Notes: generated from the sequence alone by a model not told the origin. A stretch of 64,000 nucleotides of DNA from VXOI01 sp965197575 (GCA_965197575.1 OZ240214.1:1674001-1738000); one strand, 5' to 3'; numbered from the stretch's first letter, positions 32,662 through 41,671 are shown. Program-made: numbers and translations.

Positions 32662-32985
32662 ATGGGACAATTGCTCGAGGAAATCCGCGACGGTGTGAGC
32701 CAGCAAGGATTTTTCACAACTCACCACGCCCGGTTAAGAATGATCCAACGCCAAATTGAACCCAGGGAAATCCAGGACGCTATCTCCGGCCCCTTGGCCG
32801 AGATAATTGAAGACTATCCTGTAGGCCTTCGGGGTCCAAGCTGCTTGGTCCTCGGATTTACTTCCGCACATCGACCTCTGCATTTACAATTCACATACCC
32901 GCCCAATTTGGCGTTGGTCACTGTATATGAACCGGACCCTGAGAGGTGGACCGACTTTAGGGTGCGAAGGGCCGATATATCATGA
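32662..32985 (+). CDS. DUF4258-domain protein
   Basis: A 107-residue protein with HHARLRMIQRQIEPREIQDAI near the N-terminus, the typical 'H-A-x-x-R-M-x-x-R-x-I-x' opening of DUF4258, and LHLQFTYPPNLALVTVYEPDPERW at the end. DUF4258 proteins are often found beside YgiT-type zinc-finger proteins and are suspected toxins of RelE-like fold. It overlaps the next gene by 4 nt. Confidence 0.8.
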   Translation: MGQLLEEIRDGVSQQGFFTTHHARLRMIQRQIEPREIQDAISGPLAEIIEDYPVGLRGPSCLVLGFTSAHRPLHLQFTYPPNLALVTVYEPDPERWTDFRVRRADIS

Positions 32986-33227
32986 AACAATGCCCCGTTT
33001 GTCGCGGGAATCTCAAATATGAACGGGTCACGGAGTCCTATCCCTATCAAGGGAAGGTGGTCATCCTGGAAAATGTTCCTGCGCAGGTCTGCACCCAGTG
33101 TGGTGAATCCCTGTTGCGGTCTGACGTTGTGAAAAAGATTGAGCACTTGACCTGGTCGGGTGGTACGCCTGACCGGACGACCGAGGTGCCGGTGTACGAC
33201 TTGGGCGACCTTTCGCTGGAACCGTAA
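32982..33227 (+). CDS. YgiT/MqsA-type zinc-finger protein (probable antitoxin)
   Basis: An 81-residue protein with two CxxC pairs, Cys4/Cys7 (CPVC) and Cys37/Cys40 (CTQC), the zinc-binding N-terminal domain of MqsA-type antitoxins. The C-terminal DNA-binding domain of MqsA is absent, as in other YgiT-type partners of DUF4258. ATGA-type overlap with the preceding gene indicates a pair. Confidence 0.82.
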   Translation: MKQCPVCRGNLKYERVTESYPYQGKVVILENVPAQVCTQCGESLLRSDVVKKIEHLTWSGGTPDRTTEVPVYDLGDLSLEP

Positions 33228-33289
33228 GGAGACGCACGCCCGTCACTCCATCGGAGTCGTTCTCAGTTTCAATCGCCTGTGCGTAACCA

Positions 33290-34315
33290 ATGCGCTATCC
33301 GTGGGCCAACTCGCTGCTTCTCCTGTTCCTGGGGGTCGAGCTGCTCTCGGGCTTCTTCGGGCTGGTCTCCGGCGCGGAAGATCACGCCATCTACATCCAG
33401 GCCCACCGCATTGCGGGTTACGGCATACTGGCCGTGCTGGTCTGGAAGACGGTAAACGTCGTCGTGTCGTGGAAGTGGCCGCGGGCGGGCACGGTGCGCA
33501 CCGCATCGCTCTTGCTGACGGTGTTGCTGGTGATCACGCTGGTCTTGGGGTTAGCGTGGTCGTTGGCCGGGCCCTACCACTGGTGGATCTTCAGCGGCGT
33601 TAGCTGGCACATCTACACCGGGGCGGCTATCGTCCCGCTTCTCATCTGGCACTCATGGCACATGGCGAGGCGCGCTCCCCTCGGGTTCTGGGTCGAGCGG
33701 CGGCAGTTCCTGCGAATCGCCGGGCTGGCGCTCGCCGGATTCGTCGCTTGGCAGGCGACTGAAGGGCTGGCGCGGGCGGCGGACTTGAGCGGCCGGTCCA
33801 GGCGGTTCACCGGCTCATACGAGGCGGGGAGTTTCACGGGAAACGACTTCCCGCGGGTCTCGTGGTTGGACGACGATCCTGACCGTATCGAAGTCGCGGC
33901 CTGGACGCTGGAAGTGTATGGCGCGGCAACCCGGCGGCTGTCCCTGTCCGCCGTCGACTTTGCCAAGGACGCGCAGGTCGTGGCGACGCTGGATTGCACC
34001 GGCGGGTGGCACTCAACTCAAGAGTGGCGGGGAACGCCGCTGGCGGATGTGCTGGATGCGGCGTCGCCGACCGAATCGGCGAGGAGTGTCGCGGTAAGGT
34101 CGGTCACGGGGTACTACCGGCGGTTCTCTCTCGGCGACGCCCGCGGGTTCCTGCTTGCTACTCGCGTAGGCGGGGAACCGCTGTCCCACGGCCACGGCGC
34201 TCCGTTGCGCCTCGTTGCGCCGGGACGGCGAGGGTTCGAGTGGGTGAAGTGGGTGACTGAGATAGAGATCAGCGAGGCCCCCGGCTGGTGGCAGTTGCCA
34301 CTCCCGGCCCAATAG
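33290..34315 (+). CDS. Membrane-anchored molybdopterin-dependent oxidoreductase (sulfite oxidase family)
   Basis: A 341-residue protein with four membrane helices in the first 125 residues, cytochrome-b561-like with His residues (HRIAGY, WHIYTGAAIVPLLIWHSWH), fused to a sulfite-oxidase-type molybdopterin domain. LDCTGGWHSTQEWRGTPL holds Cys236, the expected molybdenum ligand; GGEPLSHGHGAPLRLVAPGRRGFEWVKWV is the family's C-terminal block. The membrane half may carry heme and pass electrons to quinone, as YedZ does for YedY. Electron donor is unknown. No clear ribosome-binding site is visible before the ATG. Confidence 0.88.
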   Translation: MRYPWANSLLLLFLGVELLSGFFGLVSGAEDHAIYIQAHRIAGYGILAVLVWKTVNVVVSWKWPRAGTVRTASLLLTVLLVITLVLGLAWSLAGPYHWWIFSGVSWHIYTGAAIVPLLIWHSWHMARRAPLGFWVERRQFLRIAGLALAGFVAWQATEGLARAADLSGRSRRFTGSYEAGSFTGNDFPRVSWLDDDPDRIEVAAWTLEVYGAATRRLSLSAVDFAKDAQVVATLDCTGGWHSTQEWRGTPLADVLDAASPTESARSVAVRSVTGYYRRFSLGDARGFLLATRVGGEPLSHGHGAPLRLVAPGRRGFEWVKWVTEIEISEAPGWWQLPLPAQ

Positions 34316-34342
34316 CCTGCCGGGAATCGTTCAGGAGTGGCC

Positions 34343-35494
34343 CTACGCCGCGACGTCGGATGACCACTTGACCGTCACCAGGCGCATGGTGCGCTCGGCG
34401 GCGCTTTCCAAGAGTTCCGCGGTGCGGGCGAGGCTCTGCTCGAAGGTCATCGGGCGGTCGGCGATGCAGACAACCGCCGCGATGTGGTGTTCCTTCAGTT
34501 CCTCGTAGCCCGGCCCCAGGCTTCCGGCCAGCAACACCGTGGGCACGCCGTGGGCGTTGGAGTGGCGGGCCACGCCGACCGGGGCTTTGTTGAAGACCGT
34601 AGAACGGTCAGCCCTCCCTTCCCCGGTGATCACCAAGTCGGCCCCCTGCAACAGCGAATCAAAGTCGAGCACCTGGCATACCATGTCGATGCCAGATTGC
34701 AGCCGGGCATTGGCGAAGGCCATCAACCCGGCCCCCAACCCGCCGGCCGCCCCCGCGCCGGGGTCGTCCGCCACATCGCGCCCCAAGTCCCGGCTTACGA
34801 CGCGGGCGTAGCTGGCCAAGGCCGCATCTAGCTCCCGGACCATCTCCTCAGTAGCGCCTTTTTGGGGGCCGAATATGGCCGAAGCGCCGTCCGGCCCGCA
34901 CAGCGGGTTGGTAACGTCGGTGGCGCAAACGATCTCCGCTTGGGCCAGCTTGGGATGCAGCCCAGATGCGTCGATGTGATCCAGCCGGGCCAAGGCCGCC
35001 CCTCCCGGCGAAATAGCGTTGCCTTGGGAGTCCAACAGTCTGGCCCCCAGCGACGCAGCCATTCCCGCCCCACCGTCGTTGGTGGCGCTTCCGCCCAAGC
35101 CCACGATGATCCGGGTAAAGCCCCGGTCCAGGGCCTCCTTGAGCAGCTCGCCGGTGCCGGCGGTGGTGGTTATGCGGGGATTGCGACGGCGCTGGGGCAC
35201 CAGGGCGAGGCCGGACGCCAACGCCATTTCAATCACCGCGGTGTTCCCGTCTCCCATCACGCCCCACCTGGCTTCCAGCGGCTGTCCCAGCGGCCCGGTG
35301 ACCGTGCTGGTGAACACCTCTCCGCCAGTGGCGTCGACCAATGCGTTCAGCGTACCGTCGCCGCCGTCGGCCACTGGCGCCAGCACCGTTTCCGCCTCCG
35401 GGACGGCGGCCAGCACGCCGCGGGCGATGGCTTGGGCGGCTTCCAGTCCGGAGATTCCGGCCTTGAAACCTTGGGGGGCGATTACTATCTTCAT
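34343..35494 (-). CDS. Glycerate 2-kinase (GlxK/GarK family)
   Basis: A 383-residue kinase: MKIVIAPQGFKAGISGLEAAQAI at the N-terminus, VADGGDGTLNAL, VGLGGSATNDGGAGMAASLG and DLVITGEGRADRST are the conserved blocks of type I glycerate kinases. It converts glycerate to 2-phosphoglycerate, feeding photorespiration-like or glyoxylate/serine pathways. The start at 35494 is preferred over an ATG 3 codons upstream because TATAAT is only 8 nt away, suggesting a leaderless mRNA. Confidence 0.9.
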   Translation of the reverse strand: MKIVIAPQGFKAGISGLEAAQAIARGVLAAVPEAETVLAPVADGGDGTLNALVDATGGEVFTSTVTGPLGQPLEARWGVMGDGNTAVIEMALASGLALVPQRRRNPRITTTAGTGELLKEALDRGFTRIIVGLGGSATNDGGAGMAASLGARLLDSQGNAISPGGAALARLDHIDASGLHPKLAQAEIVCATDVTNPLCGPDGASAIFGPQKGATEEMVRELDAALASYARVVSRDLGRDVADDPGAGAAGGLGAGLMAFANARLQSGIDMVCQVLDFDSLLQGADLVITGEGRADRSTVFNKAPVGVARHSNAHGVPTVLLAGSLGPGYEELKEHHIAAVVCIADRPMTFEQSLARTAELLESAAERTMRLVTVKWSSDVAA

Positions 35495-35502
35495 GGCCCG
35501 CA

Positions 35503-35508
35503 ATTATA
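35503..35508 (-). promoter_or_regulatory. -10 box of the glycerate kinase gene, probably leaderless
   Basis: Consensus TATAAT (complement of 35503-35508) ends 8 nt before the ATG, so transcription would start at or within 2 nt of the start codon. No Shine-Dalgarno sequence is present. A divergent TACAAT for the M20 gene is at 35542-35547. Confidence 0.5.
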
Positions 35509-35610
35509 CACCGCGCTATATTCAAGGATAGGGGGCTTTGCTACAATCCCTTCGTATCGGAACTCCGGCATCAAGGCCACGCACAAAAACCACAACGGAG
35601 GCTTTCGTCC

Positions 35611-36963
35611 ATGTCCTCCTCCGGCGCAAGCAGGCCCTCCAGGGAAGAATTGAAGCGAAGGGCCAGCGAGGCCATCGACTCTCGCGCCGACGAGTTGGTC
35701 GGCGTGGCCCGGACCATCCTGGAGAACCCCGAGCCCGGCTTCCGGGAGGTCAAGACTTCCCGGTTGGTGGCGGGCAAGTTCGCCGAGCTTGGCATCCCGG
35801 CCCGCGTCGGGCTGGGCGTCACCGGAGTGCGGGCCGACATAGTCGGCGGGTCCGCCGGTCCTGCCCTGGCCGTGCTGGGTGAGTTGGATTCTTTGATCGT
35901 CAACGAACACCCCCACGCCGATCAAGCCACGGGCGCGGCCCACGCCTGCGGCCACCACTGCCAGGTTGCCATGCTGCTGGGGGCGGCGATGGCCCTGCAA
36001 CAGCCCGACGTGCTGGAAGCCCTCAGCGGCCGCTTGATCTTCATGGCGGTCCCGGCGGAGGAGTACATCGAGATCGAGTACCGGGACTCCCTGCGCCGAC
36101 AGGGGAAGATAGAGTTCCTGGGTGGGAAGCCGGAACTGGTCAAGCTGGGCGAGTTCGACGACGTGGACCTGGCGATGATGCTCCACACCACGTCCAACCC
36201 CAGCGAAAAGCAGTTGTGCATCAGCGACACCAACAACGGCACGCTGGCCAAGAAGATACAGTTCCTAGGCCGCGGGGCCCATGCCGGCGGCGCACCCCAC
36301 TTGGGGATAAACGCCCTCAACGCCGCCACCCTGGCCCTTAGCGCCATTCACTACAACCGGGAGACCTTCCGCGACGAAGACAGCGTCCGCGTTCACCCCA
36401 TCATCACCAAGGGCGGTGAGGCAGTGAGCGCAGTCCCGGCCGACGTGCGGATGGAGACCTTCGTCCGCGGCCGCACTCTGGACGCGATCATGGACGCCAA
36501 CGCCAAGGTGGACCGGGCGTTGAAGGCCGGGGCGATGGCCGTCGGCGGCGAGGTGGTCATCCAAACGATCCCAGGATACCTGCCCCTGACGCAGGACCAA
36601 GCGATGTCCGGCGTGTTCAAGGACAACGCATATCAGTTGGTTGGGGAAGAAAACGTGGGGTACGTGGGCCACCGGGGCGGCTCCACCGACATGGGCGACA
36701 TCAGCCAGCTGATGCCTGCGATTCACCCCTACGTGGGCGGCGCGGTCGGCATCGGCCACGGGGCGGACTACGTGGTGGAGGACTACGGCCTAGCGGTCGT
36801 TACAGCGGCCAAGGCGTTGGCCAACACCGCAATCGACCTGCTGGCCGACGGAGCGGCGCAGGGCGGCGGTATCGTATCCCGGCACCGGCCGGAGATGACC
36901 CGGTCCGAGTACCTCAGATTCATGCGAAGCCTGGCCAAGGAAGAGACCTTTAACGGAGCGTAG
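35611..36963 (+). CDS. M20 family amidohydrolase (aminobenzoyl-glutamate hydrolase B-like), paralog 1
   Basis: A 450-residue M20 metallopeptidase-family enzyme. AVLGELDSLIVNEHPHADQATG and HACGHHCQVAM hold the first zinc ligands; FLGRGAHAGGAPHLGINALNA is the dimerisation lid domain, and HRGGSTDMGDIS with HPYVGGAVGIGHGADY complete the site. Relatives cleave N-acyl amino acids or p-aminobenzoyl-glutamate. Its upstream region contains TACAAT (35542-35547). A second paralog follows after 17 nt on the same transcript. Confidence 0.88.
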   Translation: MSSSGASRPSREELKRRASEAIDSRADELVGVARTILENPEPGFREVKTSRLVAGKFAELGIPARVGLGVTGVRADIVGGSAGPALAVLGELDSLIVNEHPHADQATGAAHACGHHCQVAMLLGAAMALQQPDVLEALSGRLIFMAVPAEEYIEIEYRDSLRRQGKIEFLGGKPELVKLGEFDDVDLAMMLHTTSNPSEKQLCISDTNNGTLAKKIQFLGRGAHAGGAPHLGINALNAATLALSAIHYNRETFRDEDSVRVHPIITKGGEAVSAVPADVRMETFVRGRTLDAIMDANAKVDRALKAGAMAVGGEVVIQTIPGYLPLTQDQAMSGVFKDNAYQLVGEENVGYVGHRGGSTDMGDISQLMPAIHPYVGGAVGIGHGADYVVEDYGLAVVTAAKALANTAIDLLADGAAQGGGIVSRHRPEMTRSEYLRFMRSLAKEETFNGA

Positions 36964-36980
36964 GCGATGGTGGTTGGGTT

Positions 36981-38330
36981 ATGTTAACCATAGAAGAACT
37001 GAAGAAGCGCGCCTGCGAGACCATCGAAAAGCGCAAGCGAGAGATAATCAGCCTTTCCAAGCAGGTGCTCTCCCACCCGGAAGCGGGGTTCCGGGAGCAT
37101 AAGACCGCCTCACTGGTTGCCCAGACGTTCAACGAGCTGGGAATCAACCACCAGAGCGGCCTCGCCCTGACCGGCCTCAAGGGCCGGGTTGCCGGCGGCG
37201 CTGGTCCGGGGCCCAGCGTGGCCGTCATCGGCGAGCTGGACTCCCTGGTGGTCACCGAGCACCCCCACGCCGACCCGGAATCGGGCGCGGCCCACGCCTG
37301 CGGCCATCACTGCCAGATCGGCATGATGCTGGGGGCGACGATGGGGCTGCTCACGCCCGAAGTGTTGGCGCAGCTTTCCGGCGAGGTCGTGCCCTTTGCC
37401 GTGCCCGCCGAAGAGTTCATCGAAGTCGAGCAGCGGCTGGATCTGCGGGACCAAGGCAAGCTGGAATTCCTGGGCGGCAAGCAGGAGTTGGTCCGGCTGG
37501 GGGAGTTCGACGACGTAGACATCGCCATGATGTGCCACACGGCCAGCGACATGGGCGACCGCAAGTTCGCGGTCGGCGGCACCAGCAACGGCCACGTGGT
37601 CAAGTTCGTCCGCTACACTGGCCGCGGCGCTCACGCGGGCAGCTCGCCCCACTTGGGCATCAACGCCCTGAACGCGGCCTCGTTCGCCCTCCAGGCCATC
37701 AACTCCACCCGCGAGACCCACCGGGCCGAGGATACCGTGCGCATCCACGGCATCATCACCAAGGGCGGCGAGGCGGTCAACGCGGTCCCAGCCGACGTCA
37801 AGCTGGAGTGGCGGGTGCGCTCCTCCACGCCTCAGATGGTGGTCCAGAATTCCCGCGTGGTCGACCGCTGTTTCAAGGCCGGCGCCTTGGCGGTGGGAGC
37901 GCAGGTCAACGTCACCACCATCCCCGGCTATCTGCCCATGCGCAACGACACCAGGCTGCAGGACCTGTTCCGCAACAGCGCCGCCGAGGCTTTGGGCGAA
38001 AAGGCCACGCTGATTATGCCGGCCCAGCGGAACCGGGGCGGCTCCACCGACATGGGGGACCTGTCCCACCTGATACCCGCCTGCCATCCGTATACCGGGG
38101 GAGCTTCCGGGCCGGGCCATAGCAAAGACTACATCATCAACGACTACGAGGCGGCGGTGATAAATCCCGCCAAAATCATGGCGATGGTGGTGGTAGACCT
38201 GCTGGCCGACGGCGCAAAGCAGGCCCACGCGGTCAAAGCCGCCCACCACCCGGTCATGACCAAGCAAGCCTACCTCCGCTTCCAGCGGGAGCAGGCCCAG
38301 ACGTTGCTGTTCGACGGCGCGTCCGCCTGA
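36981..38330 (+). CDS. M20 family amidohydrolase, paralog 2
   Basis: A 449-residue tandem paralog of the preceding gene with the same motifs: GELDSLVVTEHPHADPESG, HACGHHCQIGMMLG, YTGRGAHAGSSPHLG and NRGGSTDMGDLSHL. The two share roughly half their residues by eye; divergence is clearest around the lid domain, so they may hydrolyse different amides or act as a heteromer, like AbgA/AbgB. Short spacing indicates one operon. Confidence 0.88.
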   Translation: MLTIEELKKRACETIEKRKREIISLSKQVLSHPEAGFREHKTASLVAQTFNELGINHQSGLALTGLKGRVAGGAGPGPSVAVIGELDSLVVTEHPHADPESGAAHACGHHCQIGMMLGATMGLLTPEVLAQLSGEVVPFAVPAEEFIEVEQRLDLRDQGKLEFLGGKQELVRLGEFDDVDIAMMCHTASDMGDRKFAVGGTSNGHVVKFVRYTGRGAHAGSSPHLGINALNAASFALQAINSTRETHRAEDTVRIHGIITKGGEAVNAVPADVKLEWRVRSSTPQMVVQNSRVVDRCFKAGALAVGAQVNVTTIPGYLPMRNDTRLQDLFRNSAAEALGEKATLIMPAQRNRGGSTDMGDLSHLIPACHPYTGGASGPGHSKDYIINDYEAAVINPAKIMAMVVVDLLADGAKQAHAVKAAHHPVMTKQAYLRFQREQAQTLLFDGASA

Positions 38331-38441
38331 ACGCCGCGGGCGTCCGTTGCCGGCCGCCCTTGCCAGTTATGACACCGGCCGCTAGACAACAAGACCTGCG
38401 GTGCGTTACGGTAAGGGCCCCCCCAACAGGCGGAGCATCCA

Positions 38442-38741
38442 ATGACCACACCAAACCAGGAATCCCTAACCAGGGAGGACCTCCGGTACGAGTTGCAGCA
38501 CTACGCCACCAAAGCCGACCTCCGCCACGAGTTGCAGCGCTATGCCACCAAAGAGGACCTCCGCCACGAGTTGCAGCGCTACGCCACCAAAGAAGATGTA
38601 GCCGAGTTGAAGGCTGAGTTCAAGGCCGATATCGGCGACCTCAAGGCCAGCCTGATTATGTGGATGGTGGGGTCGGTGACCGCAGGCATAGCTGCCGCAG
38701 CAGGCATCGCTATTGCAGCATCGCGCCTGTGGGGAAGTTAG
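38442..38741 (+). CDS. Small coiled-coil membrane protein with 13-residue repeats
   Basis: A 99-residue protein. Residues 12-52 consist of three 13-residue repeats of the type DLRHELQRYATKE, encoded by 39-nt tandem DNA repeats, then DVAELKAEFKADIGDLKAS continuing the coiled coil, then one C-terminal membrane helix (IMWMVGSVTAGIAAAAGIAI). This is the DUF1640/CCDC90-like architecture: a coiled-coil stalk with a tail anchor. A paralog follows after 9 nt. Confidence 0.75.
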   Translation: MTTPNQESLTREDLRYELQHYATKADLRHELQRYATKEDLRHELQRYATKEDVAELKAEFKADIGDLKASLIMWMVGSVTAGIAAAAGIAIAASRLWGS

Positions 38742-38750
38742 GGGAAAATT

Positions 38751-39017
38751 ATGACGACAGAGAATAACCCAGTCCCTCTCACAAGGGAAGACCTCCGGCA
38801 CGAATTGCAGCACTATGCAACCAAAGCCGATCTGGCAGAGCTAAGGGCTGAGTTTAAGGCCGATATCGGCGAGGTAAAGGCCAGTATCAGCGACCTGAGA
38901 GCTGAAATGAAAGCCGACAGGGCCAGTCTGGTCATGTGGGCAGTCGGATTGCTCTTGGGAGGAATGGCCGCCTCGGCCGCTATTGCGACTGCCTTGAACC
39001 AACTGTGGGGCGGCTGA
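38751..39017 (+). CDS. Small coiled-coil membrane protein, paralog
   Basis: An 88-residue paralog of the preceding protein: one copy of the DLRHELQHYATKADL repeat, a coiled coil (LAELRAEFKADIGEVKASI, LRAEMKADRASL), and a C-terminal helix (MWAVGLLLGGMAASAAIATAL). The two may pair through their coiled coils. Confidence 0.75.
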   Translation: MTTENNPVPLTREDLRHELQHYATKADLAELRAEFKADIGEVKASISDLRAEMKADRASLVMWAVGLLLGGMAASAAIATALNQLWGG

Positions 39018-39028
39018 GGCCAGCCTGT

Positions 39029-39676
39029 TCAGAGCAGCATCAGGAAGTGCATGGCCGTCCCGGCCAGGAGTGGAATCGTCAGGTTGTCGTCGGGGGGGAT
39101 GGACGCCAACTCCACTACCGCGGCGATTCCGGCCCCGGCCCACAACGCCCAATGGTGCTCGATGGCCTCGGCTCCCAGCAACACCGCCGCCGCCGCCGCC
39201 CCGACGGCAGCGAAAGCAACCGTTCCGCCCGGCGACTTGCCCAGCAATCGAGGCCCGGGAACGCGCCGCCCGACCAGGGCCGCAACCGGGTCGCCGAGGG
39301 ATAAGTAGAACATCACCGGCACGCCAACCTCTTTCCCGTACAGCAGCCACACCACCGTCGCCGCAATAAGCATGTAGGTCGCGCCGGTAACGTGTGCGGC
39401 TTCGTCCTGCTTCAGGATGGGCGCGAGCCATCGCAGGTATACGCGGTTCAGCCAAGGGGCGTTGAAGCGGGCCAGGTCGGTCAGCAGGGTGGCCCCGGCG
39501 AGCGCGGCCAGCACCCATACCATCCATTCCTCGGCGAGGAATATCCCGGCGATGGGGATGAGCGAGCCGACGGAGATGTGGAACAGCCTCCGCCACACCG
39601 GGGGCGGACCGGCGCCTTCGTTGCTGCTCCGCCTCTGCCCCCCAAACACCACCAGGCTGGCGTAACGCCGCATCAC
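39029..39676 (-). CDS. CTP-dependent polyprenol/diacylglycerol kinase-like membrane protein
   Basis: A 215-residue multi-helix membrane protein of the SEC59/DGK1/VTE5 family. LSLGDPVAALVGRRVPGPRLLGKSPGGTVAF is the hallmark loop; AVVELASIPPDDNLTIPLLAG is the second conserved block. Relatives use CTP to phosphorylate dolichol, phytol or diacylglycerol. It is the last gene of the operon that begins with speD; its role would be isoprenoid-alcohol or lipid recycling. Confidence 0.82.
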   Translation of the reverse strand: MMRRYASLVVFGGQRRSSNEGAGPPPVWRRLFHISVGSLIPIAGIFLAEEWMVWVLAALAGATLLTDLARFNAPWLNRVYLRWLAPILKQDEAAHVTGATYMLIAATVVWLLYGKEVGVPVMFYLSLGDPVAALVGRRVPGPRLLGKSPGGTVAFAAVGAAAAAVLLGAEAIEHHWALWAGAGIAAVVELASIPPDDNLTIPLLAGTAMHFLMLL

Positions 39677-39683
39677 GACGCTG

Positions 39684-40469
39684 CTAGAAGCGAATCGTGA
39701 TCGAGTCGCCCGCCTTCCACCTCATGTCGCGAAGCGGCGTGTCTATGGGCGTTTCAAACACCAGGTAGCCGTCCAGCCCGTGGCCGCGCAGCAGTTCGAA
39801 TGGGCCCTCCAGGAAGGTGACCGAACGCGGCTCCACCTCCGACTGCGACCCCTTCTCCACCACCAGCACCTGCGCGGCTTGGGCAGGCAGGTCGTCGCCG
39901 CCGCATTCGTAATCGAACACCCCGGCTTGATCGAATGTCCGGGAGTGGGAACCCAACGGGGCTATGTCGGCGCGTTGACCATTGAACTCGACGTACTGCG
40001 GGGTGTCGTCCTCGTTGCTCCACAACACCTTGGCGCCAGCCTCCACCACCAGGCGGGCCGGGTCGTAACACTGTCCCAAGCTCATGCGCACCGTGGCCTC
40101 CGGGAGGCCGCGCAGGTCCTGATGCACCGAGGCTCCGATGGAAACGGGGAAGTAGCTGTTATTGGCGAAGCCGCGAAGCTCCGTCGCCGATTTGTCCACG
40201 GTCACGATAGCGCTGACTGCGGTGTGATTCTCCACCTTGGCCCGCAACAAGACCAGCTCCATGCCCTCGGCGGAAGGGATAAGCCGCCAGTGCCGTATCA
40301 CTTCGAGGGGGTCGATCGTAGAGTAACGAAGCTCCGGGACGCGATCCATCGACACCACGTTCACATGAAGAACGCGGCCTTGATGATAGCGGTTCAGGCT
40401 GGAGGAGGTATCGCTGCAAGCGGCGAGAAGCAACACGGCCAGCAGCGACGCGAAAAGTATTGTCCTCAA
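39684..40469 (-). CDS. Lipoprotein with a degenerate cupredoxin-like domain
   Basis: A 261-residue lipoprotein: signal peptide with LLLAAC (acylated Cys18). The segment VVEAGAKVLWSNEDDTPQYVEF...FDQAGVFDYEC (residues about 145-200) has a cupredoxin fold pattern, but the first copper His is replaced (TPQY instead of PHxV) and the His after the Cys is absent, so copper binding is unlikely. The start is a TTG whose TTGA overlaps the stop of the cysteine desulfurase gene, so the gene is translationally coupled to it. Confidence 0.72.
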   Translation of the reverse strand: MRTILFASLLAVLLLAACSDTSSSLNRYHQGRVLHVNVVSMDRVPELRYSTIDPLEVIRHWRLIPSAEGMELVLLRAKVENHTAVSAIVTVDKSATELRGFANNSYFPVSIGASVHQDLRGLPEATVRMSLGQCYDPARLVVEAGAKVLWSNEDDTPQYVEFNGQRADIAPLGSHSRTFDQAGVFDYECGGDDLPAQAAQVLVVEKGSQSEVEPRSVTFLEGPFELLRGHGLDGYLVFETPIDTPLRDMRWKAGDSITIRF

Positions 40470-41671
40470 GGTCCGGCAGTGGTCAGGCTGGGCAGCTGGC
40501 GCAGGCGCTCGACGAGGTCCACCAGCACGCTCAGGAGATAGTCCACTTCTTCTTCGGTATTGTCTTTACCCAAGGTGATGCGCAGGCTGCCCCGGGCCAC
40601 CTCGGCCGACTGGCCCAAGGCCAGCAGGACGTGGGAAGGCTCAAGCGAGCCGGAACTGCACGCGCTGCCGCTGGATGCGGCTATGCCGGCCATGTCCAAC
40701 CCCAGCAGGATGGGCTCGCCCTCCACCCCCGGAAAGGAGAAATTGGCGTTGTTGGGCAGCCGCTCCATGGGGTGACCATTCAGCTTGCTGCCGGGCACGG
40801 CGGCCAGCACTTGCTGGATGATCCGGTCGCGAAGGGCGGCGCAGTGACGCCCGGCCTCCTCCCGGCGGGCATCGGCCGTTGCCAGCGCGTGGGACAGGCC
40901 GACGATGCCGGGAATGTTCTCGGTGCCGGAGCGCCGCTCCCGCTCTTGACCGCCGCCGACGATCAGGGGCAGAAAGGCCGTGCCGCGGCGGATGTATAAC
41001 ACGCCGGTGCCTTTGGGCCCGTAGAACTTGTGCCCGGAGAGGCTCAGCAGGTCCACCCCCAACCGGCGCACGTCCAGGTCGAGGAAGCCGGCGGCCTGCA
41101 CCGCGTCGGTGTGGAACACGATGGTGCGGGACAATTCCTTGGCCCGTTCCCTGATCGCGGCGGAAATCTCTGGCAGGGGATTCACCGTCCCGATCTCGTT
41201 GTTAGCGTACATCAAGGAGACCAGCGTGGTCTTGTTGGTGATCGCCTTGTATACGCTCTCCGGCTGCACCATGCCGAACGAGTCCACCGGAAGGTAGGTG
41301 ACGTCGAAACCGCGCGACTCCAAGTGCTGGCAGGTATGCAGCACGGCGTGATGCTCGACGCTGGAGGTGATGATGTGGCTGCCGGTCTCTTGGAGAGCGG
41401 TGGCCACGCCGTCGATGGCCGCGTTGTCGGACTCGGTGCCCCCGCCAGTGAACACGATCTCCCTGGGGCGGCAGTTGAGCACTGCTGCGACCCGCTCCCT
41501 GGCTTCGTCGAGGGCGTAGCGCGCCTCTTGACCCACCGTGTGAATACTGGAAGGGTTGCCGAACAACTGGGTGAAGTAGGGCGTCATCGCCTGTAGCACG
41601 TCGGGCGACAGCGGAGTCGTGCCCGCGTGGTCCATGTAGATAAAGCCGTCCCTCGGCCGGTCACTTGCCAT
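40466..41671 (-). CDS. Cysteine desulfurase
   Basis: A 401-residue pyridoxal-phosphate enzyme, class NifS/IscS. MDHAGTTPLSPDVLQAM is the N-terminus; SGHKFYGPKGTGVLY holds the PLP lysine; SSGSACSSGSLEPSHVL holds the catalytic cysteine. It mobilises sulfur for Fe-S clusters or tRNA thiolation. The gene begins at an ATG with GGTGAAGA upstream. It lies between a site-2 protease gene and the cupredoxin-like lipoprotein in a large minus-strand operon. Confidence 0.95.
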   Translation of the reverse strand: MASDRPRDGFIYMDHAGTTPLSPDVLQAMTPYFTQLFGNPSSIHTVGQEARYALDEARERVAAVLNCRPREIVFTGGGTESDNAAIDGVATALQETGSHIITSSVEHHAVLHTCQHLESRGFDVTYLPVDSFGMVQPESVYKAITNKTTLVSLMYANNEIGTVNPLPEISAAIRERAKELSRTIVFHTDAVQAAGFLDLDVRRLGVDLLSLSGHKFYGPKGTGVLYIRRGTAFLPLIVGGGQERERRSGTENIPGIVGLSHALATADARREEAGRHCAALRDRIIQQVLAAVPGSKLNGHPMERLPNNANFSFPGVEGEPILLGLDMAGIAASSGSACSSGSLEPSHVLLALGQSAEVARGSLRITLGKDNTEEEVDYLLSVLVDLVERLRQLPSLTTAGP

